Part shown: piece by piece, positions 15,560 through 25,550 of the stretch
Layout of the letters: every line of letters begins with the position of its first letter
Position numbering within the stretch: position 1 is the first letter of the stretch
Position numbers and translations under genes: made by a program
The notes under the pieces: generated by a model
The model's database searches: none
Told to the model about the DNA's origin: nothing
The model's input: only the letters and a program-made list of their open reading frames with translations
From: Herbiconiux sp.
GTDB taxonomy: Bacteria > Actinomycetota > Actinomycetes > Actinomycetales > Microbacteriaceae
DNA: 57,959 bases
Direction: 5' to 3'
NCBI RefSeq assembly: GCF_023264855.1
Contig: NZ_JAHFUW010000024.1
Location: 1-57,959 of the forward strand

Positions 15560-16777
15560 CTAGGCGGCCATGCGCGCCTTGAGGTTCTCGTCGAGCGTCG
15601 CGAGGAACTCCTCGGTCGTCTGGTACGGCTGGTCCTTGCTCACCAGCAGCGCCAGGTCTTTCGTCATCTTGCCCGACTCGACGGTCTTGATGACCACGTC
15701 TTCGAGGGTGAGCGAGAAGTCGATCAGGGCCTGGTTGCCGTCGAGCTTGCCGCGGTGGGCGAGCCCACGGGTCCAGGCGTAGATCGAGGCGATCGGGTTG
15801 GTCGACGTGGGCTTGCCGGCCTGGTGCTGGCGATAATGCCGGGTGACCGTACCGTGGGCGGCCTCGGCCTCGACGACCGCGCCATCCGGAGTCGACAGCA
15901 CCGAGGTCATCAGGCCCAGCGAGCCGAAGCCCTGTGCCACGGTGTCGGACTGCACGTCGCCGTCGTAGTTCTTGCAGGCCCAGACGTAGCCGCCCTCCCA
16001 CTTCATGGCCGAAGCGACCATGTCGTCAATGAGACGGTGCTCGTAGGTGAGGCCGGCCGCGTCGAACTGCTCCTTGAACTCGGCTTCGAAGATCTCCTGG
16101 AAGATGTCTTTGAAGCGGCCGTCGTAGGCCTTGAGGATCGTGTTCTTCGTCGAGAGGTACACCGGGTAGTTGCGCGAGAGGCCGTAGTTCAGCGAAGCGC
16201 GCGCGAAGTCGCGGATCGAGGCGTCCTGGTTGTACTGCACCTGCGCGATGCCGTCGTCCGGAGCGTCGTAGACCTCGAACTTCATCGGCTCGGAGCCGTC
16301 TTCGGGGGTGAACTCGACCGTGAGCTTGCCCTTGCCCTTGAACACGAAGTCGGTGGCGCGGTACTGGTCGCCGAAGGCGTGACGGCCGATGATGATCGGC
16401 TTGTTCCAGCCCGGCACCAGGCGGGGGATGTTCGAGATGATGATGGGCTCGCGGAAGATGACGCCGCCCAGGATGTTGCGGATGGTGCCGTTGGGCGACT
16501 TCCACATCTTCTTCAGGCCGAACTCTTCCACACGCGCCTCGTCGGGCGTGATGGTGGCGCACTTGACGCCCACACCGTGCTTCTGGATGGCGTGCGCCGC
16601 GTCGATGGTGACCTGGTCGTCGGTGGCGTCGCGGTGCTCGATGCCGAGGTCGTAGTACTCGAGGTTCACATCGAGGTACGGGTGGATGAGTGTGTCTTTG
16701 ATGGCCTGCCAGATGATTCGAGTCATCTCGTCGCCGTCTAGTTCGACGACCGTGCCTTCAACCTTGATCTTGGACAA
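15560..16777 (-). CDS. icd: Isocitrate dehydrogenase (NADP-dependent, homodimeric type)
   Basis: 405 residues. Oxidatively decarboxylates isocitrate to 2-oxoglutarate in the TCA cycle. It begins [22 protein letters not shown] and carries [13 protein letters not shown] (substrate Ser/Asn/Arg), [37 protein letters not shown] and the NADP region [11 protein letters not shown]. These are all typical of the eukaryote-like IDH family, which is common in Actinobacteria, rather than the monomeric enzyme. Translation starts at a TTG (16777) with GAGGAG a few bases upstream. It is convergent with nagA across a terminator and divergent from the GNAT gene. Confidence 0.96.
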   Translation of the reverse strand: MSKIKVEGTVVELDGDEMTRIIWQAIKDTLIHPYLDVNLEYYDLGIEHRDATDDQVTIDAAHAIQKHGVGVKCATITPDEARVEEFGLKKMWKSPNGTIRNILGGVIFREPIIISNIPRLVPGWNKPIIIGRHAFGDQYRATDFVFKGKGKLTVEFTPEDGSEPMKFEVYDAPDDGIAQVQYNQDASIRDFARASLNYGLSRNYPVYLSTKNTILKAYDGRFKDIFQEIFEAEFKEQFDAAGLTYEHRLIDDMVASAMKWEGGYVWACKNYDGDVQSDTVAQGFGSLGLMTSVLSTPDGAVVEAEAAHGTVTRHYRQHQAGKPTSTNPIASIYAWTRGLAHRGKLDGNQALIDFSLTLEDVVIKTVESGKMTKDLALLVSKDQPYQTTEEFLATLDENLKARMAA

Positions 16778-16913
16778 TTCAGCTCCTCAACAGCCGCCGG
16801 AAATGGGCCGCTGTTCAGTTTACCCGCTTTGGCAAGTATCTCGACATCGAGATACTTTCTGAGCGTTCCGCCAGGAAACGGGCGGCTCGCTGGCGCCTCC
16901 CCCACGCAGCCGT

Positions 16914-16919
16914 TAGCCT
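16914..16919 (+). promoter_or_regulatory. -10 element of the GNAT operon (leaderless start)
   Basis: TAGCCT ends six bases before the ATG at 16926, and no ribosome site lies between. The likely transcription start therefore coincides with the start codon. Similar TAnnnT hexamers at the same spacing precede several other genes in this window. Confidence 0.55.
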
Positions 16920-16925
16920 GTGTCC

Positions 16926-17378
16926 ATGAGTGAACTGAGGCTCGAAGAGCTGTCGGCGTCCAACATCGTCGCGGCCAACACGCTGACGCTGAAGCCGGGC
17001 CAGGAGCAGTACGTCGCGCCGGTCTCGCACTCCATCGCCGAGGCCTACGTGAACCCCGCCACCGCCTGGCCACGGGTCGTGCTCGAAGACGACGAGGTGG
17101 TCGGCTTCATCATGGGCAACTTCGATCCGGATGCCGAGGAAGACGTGTTCCGCGGCTGCATCTGGCGCATCAACGTGGCCGCCGACGCCCAGGGGCACGG
17201 TGTGGGCCGCTTCGCGGTGCTCGCGCTGGCCGACGAGGCGCGCACGCGCGGCTTCGACCGCATCACCGTCATGTTCGAGGCGGGCGAAGACGGCCCGGCC
17301 GCCTTCTTCGAGCGGATCGGCTTCGTGCCGGTCGGCGAGACGCAGTACGGCGAGACGATCGCCGCCCTGACGCTGTGA
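16926..17378 (+). CDS. GNAT-family N-acetyltransferase
   Basis: 150-residue acetyltransferase. The acetyl-CoA binding motif is VAADAQGHGVGRFAVLALADEA (Q/R-x-x-G-x-G/A form), followed by the C-terminal motif FFERIGFVPVGE. An N-terminal segment reads LRLEELSASNI. The acceptor substrate is not predictable. The ATG at 16926 was chosen over an in-frame GTG two codons earlier, because it fits the leaderless promoter at 16914. The stop overlaps the start of the next gene (GTGA), so at least this gene and the alkyltransferase-like gene are cotranscribed. Confidence 0.88.
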   Translation: MSELRLEELSASNIVAANTLTLKPGQEQYVAPVSHSIAEAYVNPATAWPRVVLEDDEVVGFIMGNFDPDAEEDVFRGCIWRINVAADAQGHGVGRFAVLALADEARTRGFDRITVMFEAGEDGPAAFFERIGFVPVGETQYGETIAALTL

Positions 17379-17749
17379 CGACGGGCCGGGATGCCGGCCC
17401 AGGCACACCCTCGTTCGTCGACGACGTGCTCGAGATCGTCGACTCCATCCCACCCGGTCAGGTGCTGAGCTACGGCGACATAGCCGCGCTGCTCGGCACC
17501 CGCGCCGCCCGGGCCGTCGGCAGCATCCTGCGCCGGTACGGCCACGCGCATCCGTGGTGGCGGGTCGTGCGCGCAGGCGGCCTCCCGCCCCCCGGCCACG
17601 AGGCGCGGGCGCGCGAGCACTACGAGGCCGAGGGCACCCCGCTCCGAGCCATCTCGCGGGAACCGGGGTATGCAGTCAGCTACGCTGTAGCTCGGTGGCA
17701 GCCGCTGCACCCGGATGCCCATCACGAGAGGACCAACACCTGCCGATGA
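17375..17749 (+). CDS. Alkyltransferase-like (ATL) protein, MGMT fold without the reactive Cys
   Basis: 124 residues. It carries the winged-helix DNA-binding domain of O6-alkylguanine transferases (FVDDVLEIVDSIPPGQVLSYG, AALLGTRAARAVGSILRRYG). At the active site, where the transferase has PCHR, it has PWWRVV. ATL proteins with Trp at this place bind alkylated guanine, flip the base and hand the lesion to nucleotide excision repair instead of removing the alkyl group. The GTG start overlaps the GNAT stop (GTGA), and the stop overlaps the next ATG (ATGA). The last ~25 residues read through into the region before the lipoprotein gene. Confidence 0.85.
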   Translation: MTTGRDAGPGTPSFVDDVLEIVDSIPPGQVLSYGDIAALLGTRAARAVGSILRRYGHAHPWWRVVRAGGLPPPGHEARAREHYEAEGTPLRAISREPGYAVSYAVARWQPLHPDAHHERTNTCR

Positions 17750-18159
17750 CAAGACGAGCACTTCTCGCCGGATTGGCGGCGGCAGGCACCGTCGCGATGC
17801 TGTCCGGTTGCACCCTCGCGAGCGCCATCACGCCGCCGGTCGAATCGCAGCTGTACCCGACGATCGCCGACGCCCAGGCCTCCTCGGCGACGATCCAGAT
17901 CCCGAGCTGGGTTCCGGCGGATGCGCAGATGATCCGCATCAAGGAGAACAGCGACACCGGCGACGCCATCATGCAGTTCGGTGTCCCGACGCCCGTGACC
18001 ATCGGCACCGCCTGCGACGCGTCGATCGCCACCAACGTGGCCCCGCTCGACGACACCTGGTGGCCGCAGACCCTTCCGCCGGCCGATCAGATCACCTGCC
18101 AGGACGGCTGGCACATCGCCTTCCTCTACGGCTCCCAGTTCTTCGCCTGGAAGCCGTAG
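17746..18159 (+). CDS. Small predicted lipoprotein of unknown function
   Basis: 137 residues. The signal MTRRALLAGLAAAGTVAMLSGC has a lipobox (LSGC, Cys at 22) and an Arg-Arg pair, so Tat export is possible. The mature part is short and Trp-containing, with no repeats (IPSWVPADAQMIRIKENSDT, DTWWPQTLPP, WHIAFLYGSQFFAW) and two Cys residues that could form a disulfide. I do not recognise the family. It is the third gene in a chain with one-base-step overlaps after the GNAT and ATL genes. It is convergent with the ABC exporter pair, with only 30 bases between. Confidence 0.8.
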   Translation: MTRRALLAGLAAAGTVAMLSGCTLASAITPPVESQLYPTIADAQASSATIQIPSWVPADAQMIRIKENSDTGDAIMQFGVPTPVTIGTACDASIATNVAPLDDTWWPQTLPPADQITCQDGWHIAFLYGSQFFAWKP

Positions 18160-18189
18160 CCCGCTCCGTTCCCGCAGCGGGCTCCGGTC

Positions 18190-20028
18190 TCACACCAGCG
18201 ATTCCCGCCACGAGGCGTGAAGCTGGGCGAAGCGCCCGGTGCCGCCGATCAGCTCGGCCGGCGATCCGTCTTCGATGATCCGCCCGTGCTCCATCACGAG
18301 CACCCGGTCGGCGATCGAGACGGTCGACAGCCGGTGCGCGATGATGACCGCCGTGCGGTCGGCCAACAGGGTCTGCAGCGCATCCTGAACCAGGCGCTCG
18401 CTCGGGATGTCGAGCGAGGCCGTGGCCTCGTCGAGGATGAGCACGGCCGGGTTCGCCAGGAACGCCCGCGCGAACGAGATCAGCTGCCGCTGCCCCGCCG
18501 ACACACGACCGCCTCGCTTGTTCACGTCGGTCTCGTAGCCGTTGGGCAGGCCGCGGATGAACTCGTCCGCCCCGACCGCCCGAGCCGCCTCGATGATCTC
18601 GTCGCGACTCGCCTCGGGCTTGCCGATCGCGATGTTGTCGGCCACCGTGCCGGAGAACAGGTACGCCTCCTGGGTCACCATCACGATGGCGCGACGCAGG
18701 TCTTTCGGATGCAGGTCCCGCAGATCCACGTCGTCGAGCGTGATGCGCCCGTGGCTCGGGTCGTAGAAGCGCGAGATCAGCTTCGCGAGCGTCGACTTGC
18801 CGGCCCCGGTCGACCCGACCAGGGCGATGGTCTGCCCGGCCGGGATCCGCAGGTCGAACGGCGGCAGGATGGGGCGGTCTTCGACGTAGCCGAAGTCGAC
18901 CGCTTCGAAGGCGACCGCTCCGGATGCCGCCCACAGGTCGACGGGGCGCTCCGGGTCGGGCACGCTCGGCCGCTCCTCGAGCACGCCGGAGATCTTCTCC
19001 AGCGCCGCCGTGGCGCTCTGGTAGCCGTTGTAGAACATCGCCATGTCTTCCATGGGGTCGAAGAACCGCCGGGTGTAGAGCACGGCCGCGAGCAGCACGC
19101 CGATCTCCATTCCCCCGTCGATCACCCGGAAACCGCCCACGAGCAGCACCACGGCCACCGCGACGTTGCCGATCAGCACCAGCCCGGGGTCGTAGATGCC
19201 GAACACCTTGATCACGCGCGCGTTGGTCTCGCGGTGGCCCTCCACCAGGCCACCGAACTCGTCTTCGTTGCGCTTCTCGGTGCGGAACGCCTTCACCGCG
19301 CGGATGCCGGTCATCGACTCCACGAACTTCACGATCAGTCGCGCCGAGGCCACTCGGGTGCGCCGGAACAACCGCTGCGAGCGCAGCTGGAACCAGCGCG
19401 TGAGCACGGCCAGCGGCACCAGGGCGCCGAGCAGGATGAAGCCCGACTCGACGTCGAGCAGGAACAGCGCCACCGCGGTGAACACCATGTACAGCACGCC
19501 CTGCACGAGCTGGTTGATGCCCGAGTCGAGCAGCTCGCGGATGGCGTCGAGGTCGCTGGTCTGGCGCGAGATGATGCGGCCCGAGGTGTAGCTCTCGTGG
19601 AACTCGAGGCTGAGGCGCTGCGTGTGCAGGAACACCCGGCGGCGCAGGTCGAACAGGATGGCCTGGCTGATCTGGGCCGAGAGCACGGTGAACCAGGCGA
19701 TCAGGCCCGCGCCCGTGATGCCGGCGAGCAGGTAGGCCAGTCCCGCGAGCGAGACCGGCATCCAGTCGGCGTTCAGCAGGGCGGGGAGCCCGGTGTCGAT
19801 GCCGTACGCGATGATCGAGGGGCCCGCCACCTGCGAGATGGTGCTGATGACCACCACGAAGATGCTGAGCGCGAGCTTCACCCGCATCGGGCGGATCAGC
19901 GAGCCGAGCAGGCGCAGCGAGCGGGCCCGGATCTGCGCGCTCTCGGCCTTGTTGAGGTCGTCGCGCTCCTCGCCCTCGACGCCCTCGACACCGCGGTCGG
20001 CGGCGCCGGGCACGGCGGAGTCGCTCAT
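18190..20028 (-). CDS. ABC exporter, fused membrane and ATPase domains (canonical half of a heterodimer)
   Basis: 612 residues. Six membrane spans occupy about residues 45-330, followed by a nucleotide-binding domain. The latter has Walker [13 protein letters not shown], the divergent signature VSAGQRQL, the canonical Walker B with catalytic Glu [13 protein letters not shown] and the H-loop IIAHRLST. An acidic N-terminus ([17 protein letters not shown]) precedes the first span. It overlaps the upstream ABC gene by 4 bases and surely forms a heterodimer with it. The substrate is unknown. Multidrug or lipid export is the usual role of BmrCD/TM287-288-like pairs. Confidence 0.92.
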   Translation of the reverse strand: MSDSAVPGAADRGVEGVEGEERDDLNKAESAQIRARSLRLLGSLIRPMRVKLALSIFVVVISTISQVAGPSIIAYGIDTGLPALLNADWMPVSLAGLAYLLAGITGAGLIAWFTVLSAQISQAILFDLRRRVFLHTQRLSLEFHESYTSGRIISRQTSDLDAIRELLDSGINQLVQGVLYMVFTAVALFLLDVESGFILLGALVPLAVLTRWFQLRSQRLFRRTRVASARLIVKFVESMTGIRAVKAFRTEKRNEDEFGGLVEGHRETNARVIKVFGIYDPGLVLIGNVAVAVVLLVGGFRVIDGGMEIGVLLAAVLYTRRFFDPMEDMAMFYNGYQSATAALEKISGVLEERPSVPDPERPVDLWAASGAVAFEAVDFGYVEDRPILPPFDLRIPAGQTIALVGSTGAGKSTLAKLISRFYDPSHGRITLDDVDLRDLHPKDLRRAIVMVTQEAYLFSGTVADNIAIGKPEASRDEIIEAARAVGADEFIRGLPNGYETDVNKRGGRVSAGQRQLISFARAFLANPAVLILDEATASLDIPSERLVQDALQTLLADRTAVIIAHRLSTVSIADRVLVMEHGRIIEDGSPAELIGGTGRFAQLHASWRESLV

Positions 20029-21851
20029 GAGCGTGCTCCCTTCTGGTCGAGTTCGGTCATCTGCGGCGCCCGCTCGCCCTCCAGGCTGGAGATGACGAAG
20101 CGGTAGTGCTCACTCGTGGCGAGCAGCTCGGAGTGGGTGCCCACCGCGGTCACCCGCCCGTTCTCGAGCAGCGCCACCCGGTCGGCGAGCGCGACCGTCG
20201 AGGGCCGGTGCGCCACGATCAGCGCCGTGGTGCGGGCCAGCACGCGCCGCAGCGCCGCCTCGACGAGCGCCTCGGTGTCGACGTCGAGCGCCGACAACGG
20301 GTCGTCGAGCACCAGGATGCTGGGCCGGGCCGCGATGGCCCGCGCGAGTGCCAGACGTTGCCGCTGCCCACCCGACAGGCTCATCCCCTCTTCGCCGACC
20401 TTGGTGTCCAGACCCTGCGGCAGATCGTCGACGAACGAGGCCTGGGCGATGTCGAGCGCCTCGCGCAGCTCGGCCTCCGTGGCATCCGGTCGCCCGAGCA
20501 GCACGTTCTCGCGCACCGTCGTGCTGAACAGCGTGGCCTCCTCGAAGGCCATCGCGATGCGGGTGCGCAGATCTGCGCGGCTGAGCGAACGGATGTCGGC
20601 GCCGTCGACGCGCACCGCCCCGCCGGTCACGTCGTAGAGCCGCGTGGTGAGGGCCGTGAGCGTCGACTTGCCGGATCCGGTGAGCCCCACCAGTGCCATC
20701 GTCTCGCCGGGACGCACGGTGAGTGACACGCCGTCGATGAGATCGGGGAAGGCGGCGGGCGCATCCTGGTACCGGAAGTGCACGTCGTCGAACACCAGCT
20801 CGCCGGCGCCGCCCTCGATCGTCACCGGGGCGGCCGGATCGGTGATCGTGTTCTCGGAGTCCATCACCTCGAAGAAGCGCAGGGTCGCGGTCTTCGCATC
20901 CAGTGTCATGGCCAAGAAGTACCCCATCGACCAGATCGGGAACAGCAGCACGGTGGCGGTGGCGAAGAACGCCACCAGCTCGCCCACCGACGACTGTCCG
21001 GTGGAGGCGAGCCACACGCCCACCACGAGGCACACGCCGAAGGCCAGGTCCGGAATCAGGGTGAGGTAGAGCCAGATGCCGGCGATGGCCTTGGCCTTCT
21101 CGATCTCGGTGCCGCGCAGCTGCTCGGCCTGGTTCTCGAAGCGCTTGAGGGCGTAGCGGCCGCGGCCGAAGGCCTTGAGCACGCGGATGCCGTGCACCGA
21201 CTCCTCCACGCTGGTGGCGAGGTCGCCGGCCTGGTCTTGACTGCGGCGGGCGACGTCGGAGTACTTGCGCTCGAACGAGAAGCCGTAGGCGATCACCGGC
21301 ACCGCGGCGGCGGCGAAGATGAGCCCGAGCACCCAGTTCAGGGTGACCATGATGATCAGGCCGCCGATCAGGGTCAGCACATTCACGACCAGCAGCACCA
21401 GCCCGAACGCCAGCCAGCGGCGGATCAGGTTGAGGTCGCTGACGGCGCGCGAGAGCAGCTGCCCGCTCGGCCAGCGGTCGTGGAAGGAGACCGGCAGGTC
21501 TTGCAGGTGCGCGAAGAGCGCGTTGCGCATCCGGGCTTCGACGTGAGTGCCCGGAGTGAGCACGAGGGCGCGCCTCAGTCCGATCAGGATGGCTTCGAGC
21601 ACGCCGAGACCGAGCACGATGCCGAAGGCGATCCAGAGCTGGGTCACGTCGCCGTCGGCCAGCGGGCCGTCGACCAGCCACCGAAGAACCTGCGGGATGG
21701 TGAGGGCCACGGCGCTGGCCAGCAGCGTCACCACCATGGCGAGGTAGATGCGCGGGAGGGCTTTCGCGGCGTACGGGCGCAGGCGCGACAGCGTCGCCAC
21801 GGTTCCCGCGGTCGTGGTCTCCGCGACGTCCGGCGTCGACACTTCTGGCAT
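20025..21851 (-). CDS. ABC exporter, fused membrane and ATPase domains (degenerate-site half of a heterodimer)
   Basis: 608 residues. Membrane domain first, then an ATPase domain with Walker [13 protein letters not shown], the consensus signature LSGGQRQR and Walker [13 protein letters not shown], in which the catalytic Glu is replaced by Asp, and H-loop VAHRPST. Together with the VSAGQ signature of its partner this gives one weak and one active ATP site. The ATG at 21851 has GAGGAACAGG upstream. The longer frame to 21944 adds only non-conserved Arg/His-rich residues. A promoter is visible at 21982-22011, so the leader is about 125 bases. Confidence 0.92.
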   Translation of the reverse strand: MPEVSTPDVAETTTAGTVATLSRLRPYAAKALPRIYLAMVVTLLASAVALTIPQVLRWLVDGPLADGDVTQLWIAFGIVLGLGVLEAILIGLRRALVLTPGTHVEARMRNALFAHLQDLPVSFHDRWPSGQLLSRAVSDLNLIRRWLAFGLVLLVVNVLTLIGGLIIMVTLNWVLGLIFAAAAVPVIAYGFSFERKYSDVARRSQDQAGDLATSVEESVHGIRVLKAFGRGRYALKRFENQAEQLRGTEIEKAKAIAGIWLYLTLIPDLAFGVCLVVGVWLASTGQSSVGELVAFFATATVLLFPIWSMGYFLAMTLDAKTATLRFFEVMDSENTITDPAAPVTIEGGAGELVFDDVHFRYQDAPAAFPDLIDGVSLTVRPGETMALVGLTGSGKSTLTALTTRLYDVTGGAVRVDGADIRSLSRADLRTRIAMAFEEATLFSTTVRENVLLGRPDATEAELREALDIAQASFVDDLPQGLDTKVGEEGMSLSGGQRQRLALARAIAARPSILVLDDPLSALDVDTEALVEAALRRVLARTTALIVAHRPSTVALADRVALLENGRVTAVGTHSELLATSEHYRFVISSLEGERAPQMTELDQKGARS

Positions 21852-21981
21852 TTCCTGTTCCTCACACCTGTGCGCGTGCTCGTGACACGACGCAGCGCTG
21901 CGCGCTGATTCCCCGATCCTGGTCGTCGGGGCATGCCGAACCACCCCCGTTTCGGGGCGGATGGCGTCGCGGCAGCCTTAC

Positions 21982-22011
21982 AGACTAAGGGCAGTGCCGG
22001 GCAGTCCGCAA
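21982..22011 (-). promoter_or_regulatory. Promoter of the ABC exporter pair
   Basis: On the minus strand TTGCGG (22006-22011) and TAGTCT (21982-21987) are separated by 18 bases, a good sigma-70-type pair. The transcript would have a leader of roughly 125 bases with a short GC hairpin (CCCCG-TTTCGGGG region near 21945). That length leaves room for regulation, but nothing specific is recognised. Confidence 0.55.
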
Positions 22012-22035
22012 GCTCGCCGTGCGCTCAGCAGGGGT

Positions 22036-23241
22036 TCAGCGCACGCGCACCGAGAGGCAGGTCACGCAGCCCTCGAGCTTCTCGAACTCGGAGATGTCGA
22101 CCGAGATGACCCGGTAGCCGAGGCCTTCGATCAGGCGTGCCGACTCGGGCGCCGAGGCGGCGACGAGCACGGTGTCGTCGGCGAGCACGAGCACGTGGGC
22201 GCCGCTGGGTTCGGGCATCTCGAGGAAGCGGTCGAAGATGAACGGGTCGTCCACGAGCGGCCGGTAGCCGATGACGGTGCCGTCGGGCAGGGCGGTGACG
22301 GTGCTCTTCAGATGCAGCGCCTTGGTGACCGGCACGGCGACGACCGAGTAGCCGCGCGGGGCGAGGATCTTGCGCAGCTGCCGGATGCCGTCGGAGTTCG
22401 TGCGATCGCCCCGGCCCACGTACACGGTCGTGCCGATCTTCAGCACGTCTCCGCCGTCGAGGGTGCCGGGCTTCTCGATGCGGGTGACCTCGATGCCGAG
22501 AGCGGTCACGCCGTCTTCGACCTCGGGGATCTCGTCCACGCGGGTCTCTGCCGCCGGATTGCCGAGCACGGCGAGCGCACCGAACATGACCACGGAGTCT
22601 TCGATGAACACCGAGTCGGGCAGGTCGTCGGCCACCGGGATCTCGACCGGAACCCAGCCGGCGCCGGTGAGCGCCGCCACGTAGCTCTCCCACTGATCCT
22701 TGGCGAGCTCGAGATCGACCTCGCTCTTGTCGATGTGGGTGACGATGCCGTCGGCGAGCGACGCGGAGGGCCGGCGCACGAGCACGTACTTCTTGCGCAG
22801 CACCTCCTGCTCCTCGGTGATGGCGATGCGGCCGTGGATGCGACGGCCCAGGGTGACGGATGCCAGCACCGCGGCCAGCACGAAGATGAGGTTGTTGCCC
22901 ACGAGCGTGCCGAACAGCGGCGCGATCATGTCGCCGACGCCCACACCGACCGACAGAGCCCCGAGCCCGGTTCCCACGAGCGTGGCGACGACGCCCGACG
23001 CCAGCCCGGCGATCAGCGCCGTGTACCAGCGCCGATAGGCCCCCACCAGTCCGAAGATCGCCGAGAACAGGAACAGCAGCAGCGTCGCGTTCAGGAAGTA
23101 CACGCTGTACACCGTGAACACCTGGGCGTTCTGGGCGTTGGCCACGAAGTACGCCAGGTCGGCCGCCGCGAGGGCGATCACGGCGATGGCGGCCGCAGCG
23201 GCCGCCGATGCGGTCACAGACCGAAGCCGGAATTGGGACAT
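22036..23241 (-). CDS. Dimethylargininase (DDAH)-like hydrolase fused to an N-terminal membrane domain
   Basis: 401 residues. The first ~135 form four hydrophobic segments (ITASAAAAAAIAVIALAAAD region, VYFLNATLLLFLFSAIFGLV, ALIAGLASGVVATLVGTGLG, NNLIFVLAAVLASVTLG). A cytosolic linker leads into a guanidino-group-modifying domain of about 255 residues. The latter has ALVRRPSASLADGIV-type beginning, FIEDSVVMFG, GTLDGGDVL, the His in KALHLKSTVTALPDG and a C-terminal EGCVTCLSVRVR with the expected nucleophile Cys395. Such enzymes convert dimethylarginine (or arginine) to citrulline plus the amine. Stand-alone DDAHs are about 255 residues, so the membrane part is extra. ATG 23241 is preferred over 23265, because TAAGGT ends 7 bases upstream. 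Confidence 0.85.
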   Translation of the reverse strand: MSQFRLRSVTASAAAAAAIAVIALAAADLAYFVANAQNAQVFTVYSVYFLNATLLLFLFSAIFGLVGAYRRWYTALIAGLASGVVATLVGTGLGALSVGVGVGDMIAPLFGTLVGNNLIFVLAAVLASVTLGRRIHGRIAITEEQEVLRKKYVLVRRPSASLADGIVTHIDKSEVDLELAKDQWESYVAALTGAGWVPVEIPVADDLPDSVFIEDSVVMFGALAVLGNPAAETRVDEIPEVEDGVTALGIEVTRIEKPGTLDGGDVLKIGTTVYVGRGDRTNSDGIRQLRKILAPRGYSVVAVPVTKALHLKSTVTALPDGTVIGYRPLVDDPFIFDRFLEMPEPSGAHVLVLADDTVLVAASAPESARLIEGLGYRVISVDISEFEKLEGCVTCLSVRVR

Positions 23242-23286
23242 AGTGACGACCTTAGAGGATGGCACCTGAGCGGGAGTTGCGGGTGT

Positions 23287-24954
23287 CTAGTGGAAGAAGT
23301 GACGCTCGCCGGTGAAGTACATCGTGGCGCCGGCCGCCTGCGCGGCCTCGATCACCTCGGCGTCCCGCACCGACCCACCGGGCTGCACCACGGCGCGCAC
23401 GCCCGCGGCCAGCAGCACCTCCAGCCCGTCGGCGAACGGGAAGAACGCATCCGACGCGGCAGCCGAGCCCGCAGCCCGCTCCCCCGCCCGGTTCACGGCG
23501 AGGTGGCACGAGTCCACCCGGTTCACCTGTCCCATCCCCACACCGACGGATGCTCCGCCCGAGGCCAGGAGGATGGCGTTCGACTTCACCGAGCGGCACG
23601 CCTTCCAGGCGAACACGAGGTCGGCGAAGGTGGCCTCGTCGGCGGCCTCGCCCGAGACCAGCTGCCAGGTCGACGGGTCGAGGTCGGCGAACCCGTCGGG
23701 GGTCTGCGCCAGGAAGCCGCCGCTGATCTGACGGAGCTCGACGCCCTCGCGGCCGTAGCCCTCGGGCAGGGTGAGGAGACGCAGGTTCTTCTTCGTCTTC
23801 AGCAGTTCGAGCGCCTCGCCCTCGAACGCGGGGGCGATCAGCACCTCGGTGAAGATGTCCTTCACCGTCTCGGCCATCGCGAGCGTCACCGTGCGGTTCG
23901 CGGCGATGACGCCGCCGAAGGCCGAGAGCGGGTCGCAGGCGTGCGCCTTGGCGTGCGCGTTCGCGATCGCCAGCGCGTCGGAGAGCCCCGCATCCGCCAC
24001 GGCGATGCCGCAGGGGTTGGCGTGCTTGATGATGGCGACGGCCGGCTCGGCGAAGTCGTAGGCGGCGCGCACGGCCGCATCCGCGTCGACGTAGTTGTTG
24101 TACGACATCTCCTTGCCGTGCAGCTGCACCGACTGGGCGATGCCGTGGCCGCCGGCGGCGGCGTAGATGGCCGCCTGCTGGTGCGAGTTCTCGCCGTAGC
24201 GCAGGGATGCGGACTTGGCGACCGTGACGGTGAGCTCGTCGGGGAAACCGGCCTCGGCATCCGTCGACGTGCCCGCCACCGGAGCCTCGGTAGCCTCGGC
24301 GGCCGCGAGCGCAGAGCCGCTCCCGCCCAGCTGCTCGGCGAACCAGCCGGCGACGGCGGTGTCGTACGAGGCGGTGTGCGCGAAGGCCTCGGCGGCGAGC
24401 CCGCGCCGCACCTCGAGTCCGGTCCCGCCTGCGCCGAGCGCCGCCACCACGTCGGAGTAGCGCGAGGGCGATACCACGATCGCCACGTTCGCGAAGTTCT
24501 TCGCCGAGGCCCGCACGAGCGCCGGCCCGCCGATGTCGATCTGCTCGATCACGGCATCCGGAGCCGCGCCCGAGGCGACCGTCTCGCGGAACGGGTAGAG
24601 GTTCACCACCACGAGGTCGAAGGGGCGGATGCCCAGCTCCTCGAGCTGGTGCTTGTGCGACTCCAGGCGCAGATCGGCCAGGATGCCGGCGTGCACGCCC
24701 GGGTGAAGCGTCTTGACGCGCCCGTCGAGCGACTCGGGGAATCCGGTGACGGAGGAGACCTCGGTGACGGCGACGCCCGCCTCGGCGATGGTCTTGGCGG
24801 TCGAGCCGGTCGACACGATCTCGACGCCGGCGGCGGAGAGCGCCTGCACGAGCTCGACCAGCCCGGTCTTGTCGCTGACCGAGATCAGCGCCCGGGTGAG
24901 GGGCACCACGTCGCGGTGCGTGTACAGGTTCGGGTCGTGCTGGGGGCCACTCAT
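23287..24954 (-). CDS. purH: Bifunctional AICAR transformylase / IMP cyclohydrolase
   Basis: 555 residues. Catalyses the last two steps of IMP synthesis. The N-terminal MGS-like cyclohydrolase domain ([43 protein letters not shown]) spans residues 1-~200. The transformylase domain carries the [12 protein letters not shown] loop, [15 protein letters not shown] (catalytic Lys-His) and a C-terminal [12 protein letters not shown] / [10 protein letters not shown]. The ATG at 24954 overlaps the purN stop (ATGA). A longer frame to 25836 is an antisense-like extension across purN and is rejected. It forms an operon with perM and purN. Confidence 0.96.
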   Translation of the reverse strand: MSGPQHDPNLYTHRDVVPLTRALISVSDKTGLVELVQALSAAGVEIVSTGSTAKTIAEAGVAVTEVSSVTGFPESLDGRVKTLHPGVHAGILADLRLESHKHQLEELGIRPFDLVVVNLYPFRETVASGAAPDAVIEQIDIGGPALVRASAKNFANVAIVVSPSRYSDVVAALGAGGTGLEVRRGLAAEAFAHTASYDTAVAGWFAEQLGGSGSALAAAEATEAPVAGTSTDAEAGFPDELTVTVAKSASLRYGENSHQQAAIYAAAGGHGIAQSVQLHGKEMSYNNYVDADAAVRAAYDFAEPAVAIIKHANPCGIAVADAGLSDALAIANAHAKAHACDPLSAFGGVIAANRTVTLAMAETVKDIFTEVLIAPAFEGEALELLKTKKNLRLLTLPEGYGREGVELRQISGGFLAQTPDGFADLDPSTWQLVSGEAADEATFADLVFAWKACRSVKSNAILLASGGASVGVGMGQVNRVDSCHLAVNRAGERAAGSAAASDAFFPFADGLEVLLAAGVRAVVQPGGSVRDAEVIEAAQAAGATMYFTGERHFFH

Positions 24955-25550
24955 CGTGCTGCTATCTCCTCGAGATCGACTTCTCCGTGGGCGATGTCGA
25001 GCACCGCTGCGACCAGCAGCTCGCGTTCGACGACCTTGATGCGTTCGTGCAGGGCGTGCTCGGTGTCTCCGGGAAGCACCGGCACCGCTTGTTGCACGAT
25101 GACCGGCCCGGTGTCGACGCCTTCGTCGATCACGTGCACGGTGACTCCGGTGGTGTCGACACCCGCGGCCAGGGCGTCGCGCACCGCGTGCGCTCCCGGG
25201 AACGCGGGCAGCAGGGCCGGATGCGTGTTGATGAGTCGGGGCGTGAGCGCCGACACGACGACGGGCGGCAGGATGCGCATGAATCCGGCGCACACCACGA
25301 GGTCGGGCGACCAGCGCTCGATCTGCTCGAGAAGCTCGCGCCCCCACTCGTCCCGCGAGGCGAACGCGCTCGGCACGACGGTGAAGGAGGGGATCTCGAA
25401 CTCCTCGGCGTGGGCCAGGCCCGGGGCGTCGGTGTCGGAGCCGACCGCGATGATCCGCGCGGGATACGCGCCGTCGCGGGAGGCTTCCAGGAGCGCCCGC
25501 AGATTCGAGCCTCCCCCGGAGATCAGCACGAGGAGGGAAAGCACCGTCAC
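24951..25550 (-). CDS. purN: Phosphoribosylglycinamide formyltransferase
   Basis: 199 residues. Transfers the formyl group of 10-formyl-THF to GAR in purine synthesis. Motifs are [16 protein letters not shown] near the N-terminus, the catalytic Asn-Thr-His ([17 protein letters not shown]108/H110) and [10 protein letters not shown] (D146). It starts at a GTG (25550) that overlaps the stop of the upstream DUF6350 gene (GTGA) and ends in an ATGA overlap with purH. The same gene order (perM, purN, purH) is known from Mycobacterium tuberculosis (Rv0955-Rv0957). Confidence 0.95.
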   Translation of the reverse strand: MTVLSLLVLISGGGSNLRALLEASRDGAYPARIIAVGSDTDAPGLAHAEEFEIPSFTVVPSAFASRDEWGRELLEQIERWSPDLVVCAGFMRILPPVVVSALTPRLINTHPALLPAFPGAHAVRDALAAGVDTTGVTVHVIDEGVDTGPVIVQQAVPVLPGDTEHALHERIKVVERELLVAAVLDIAHGEVDLEEIAAR

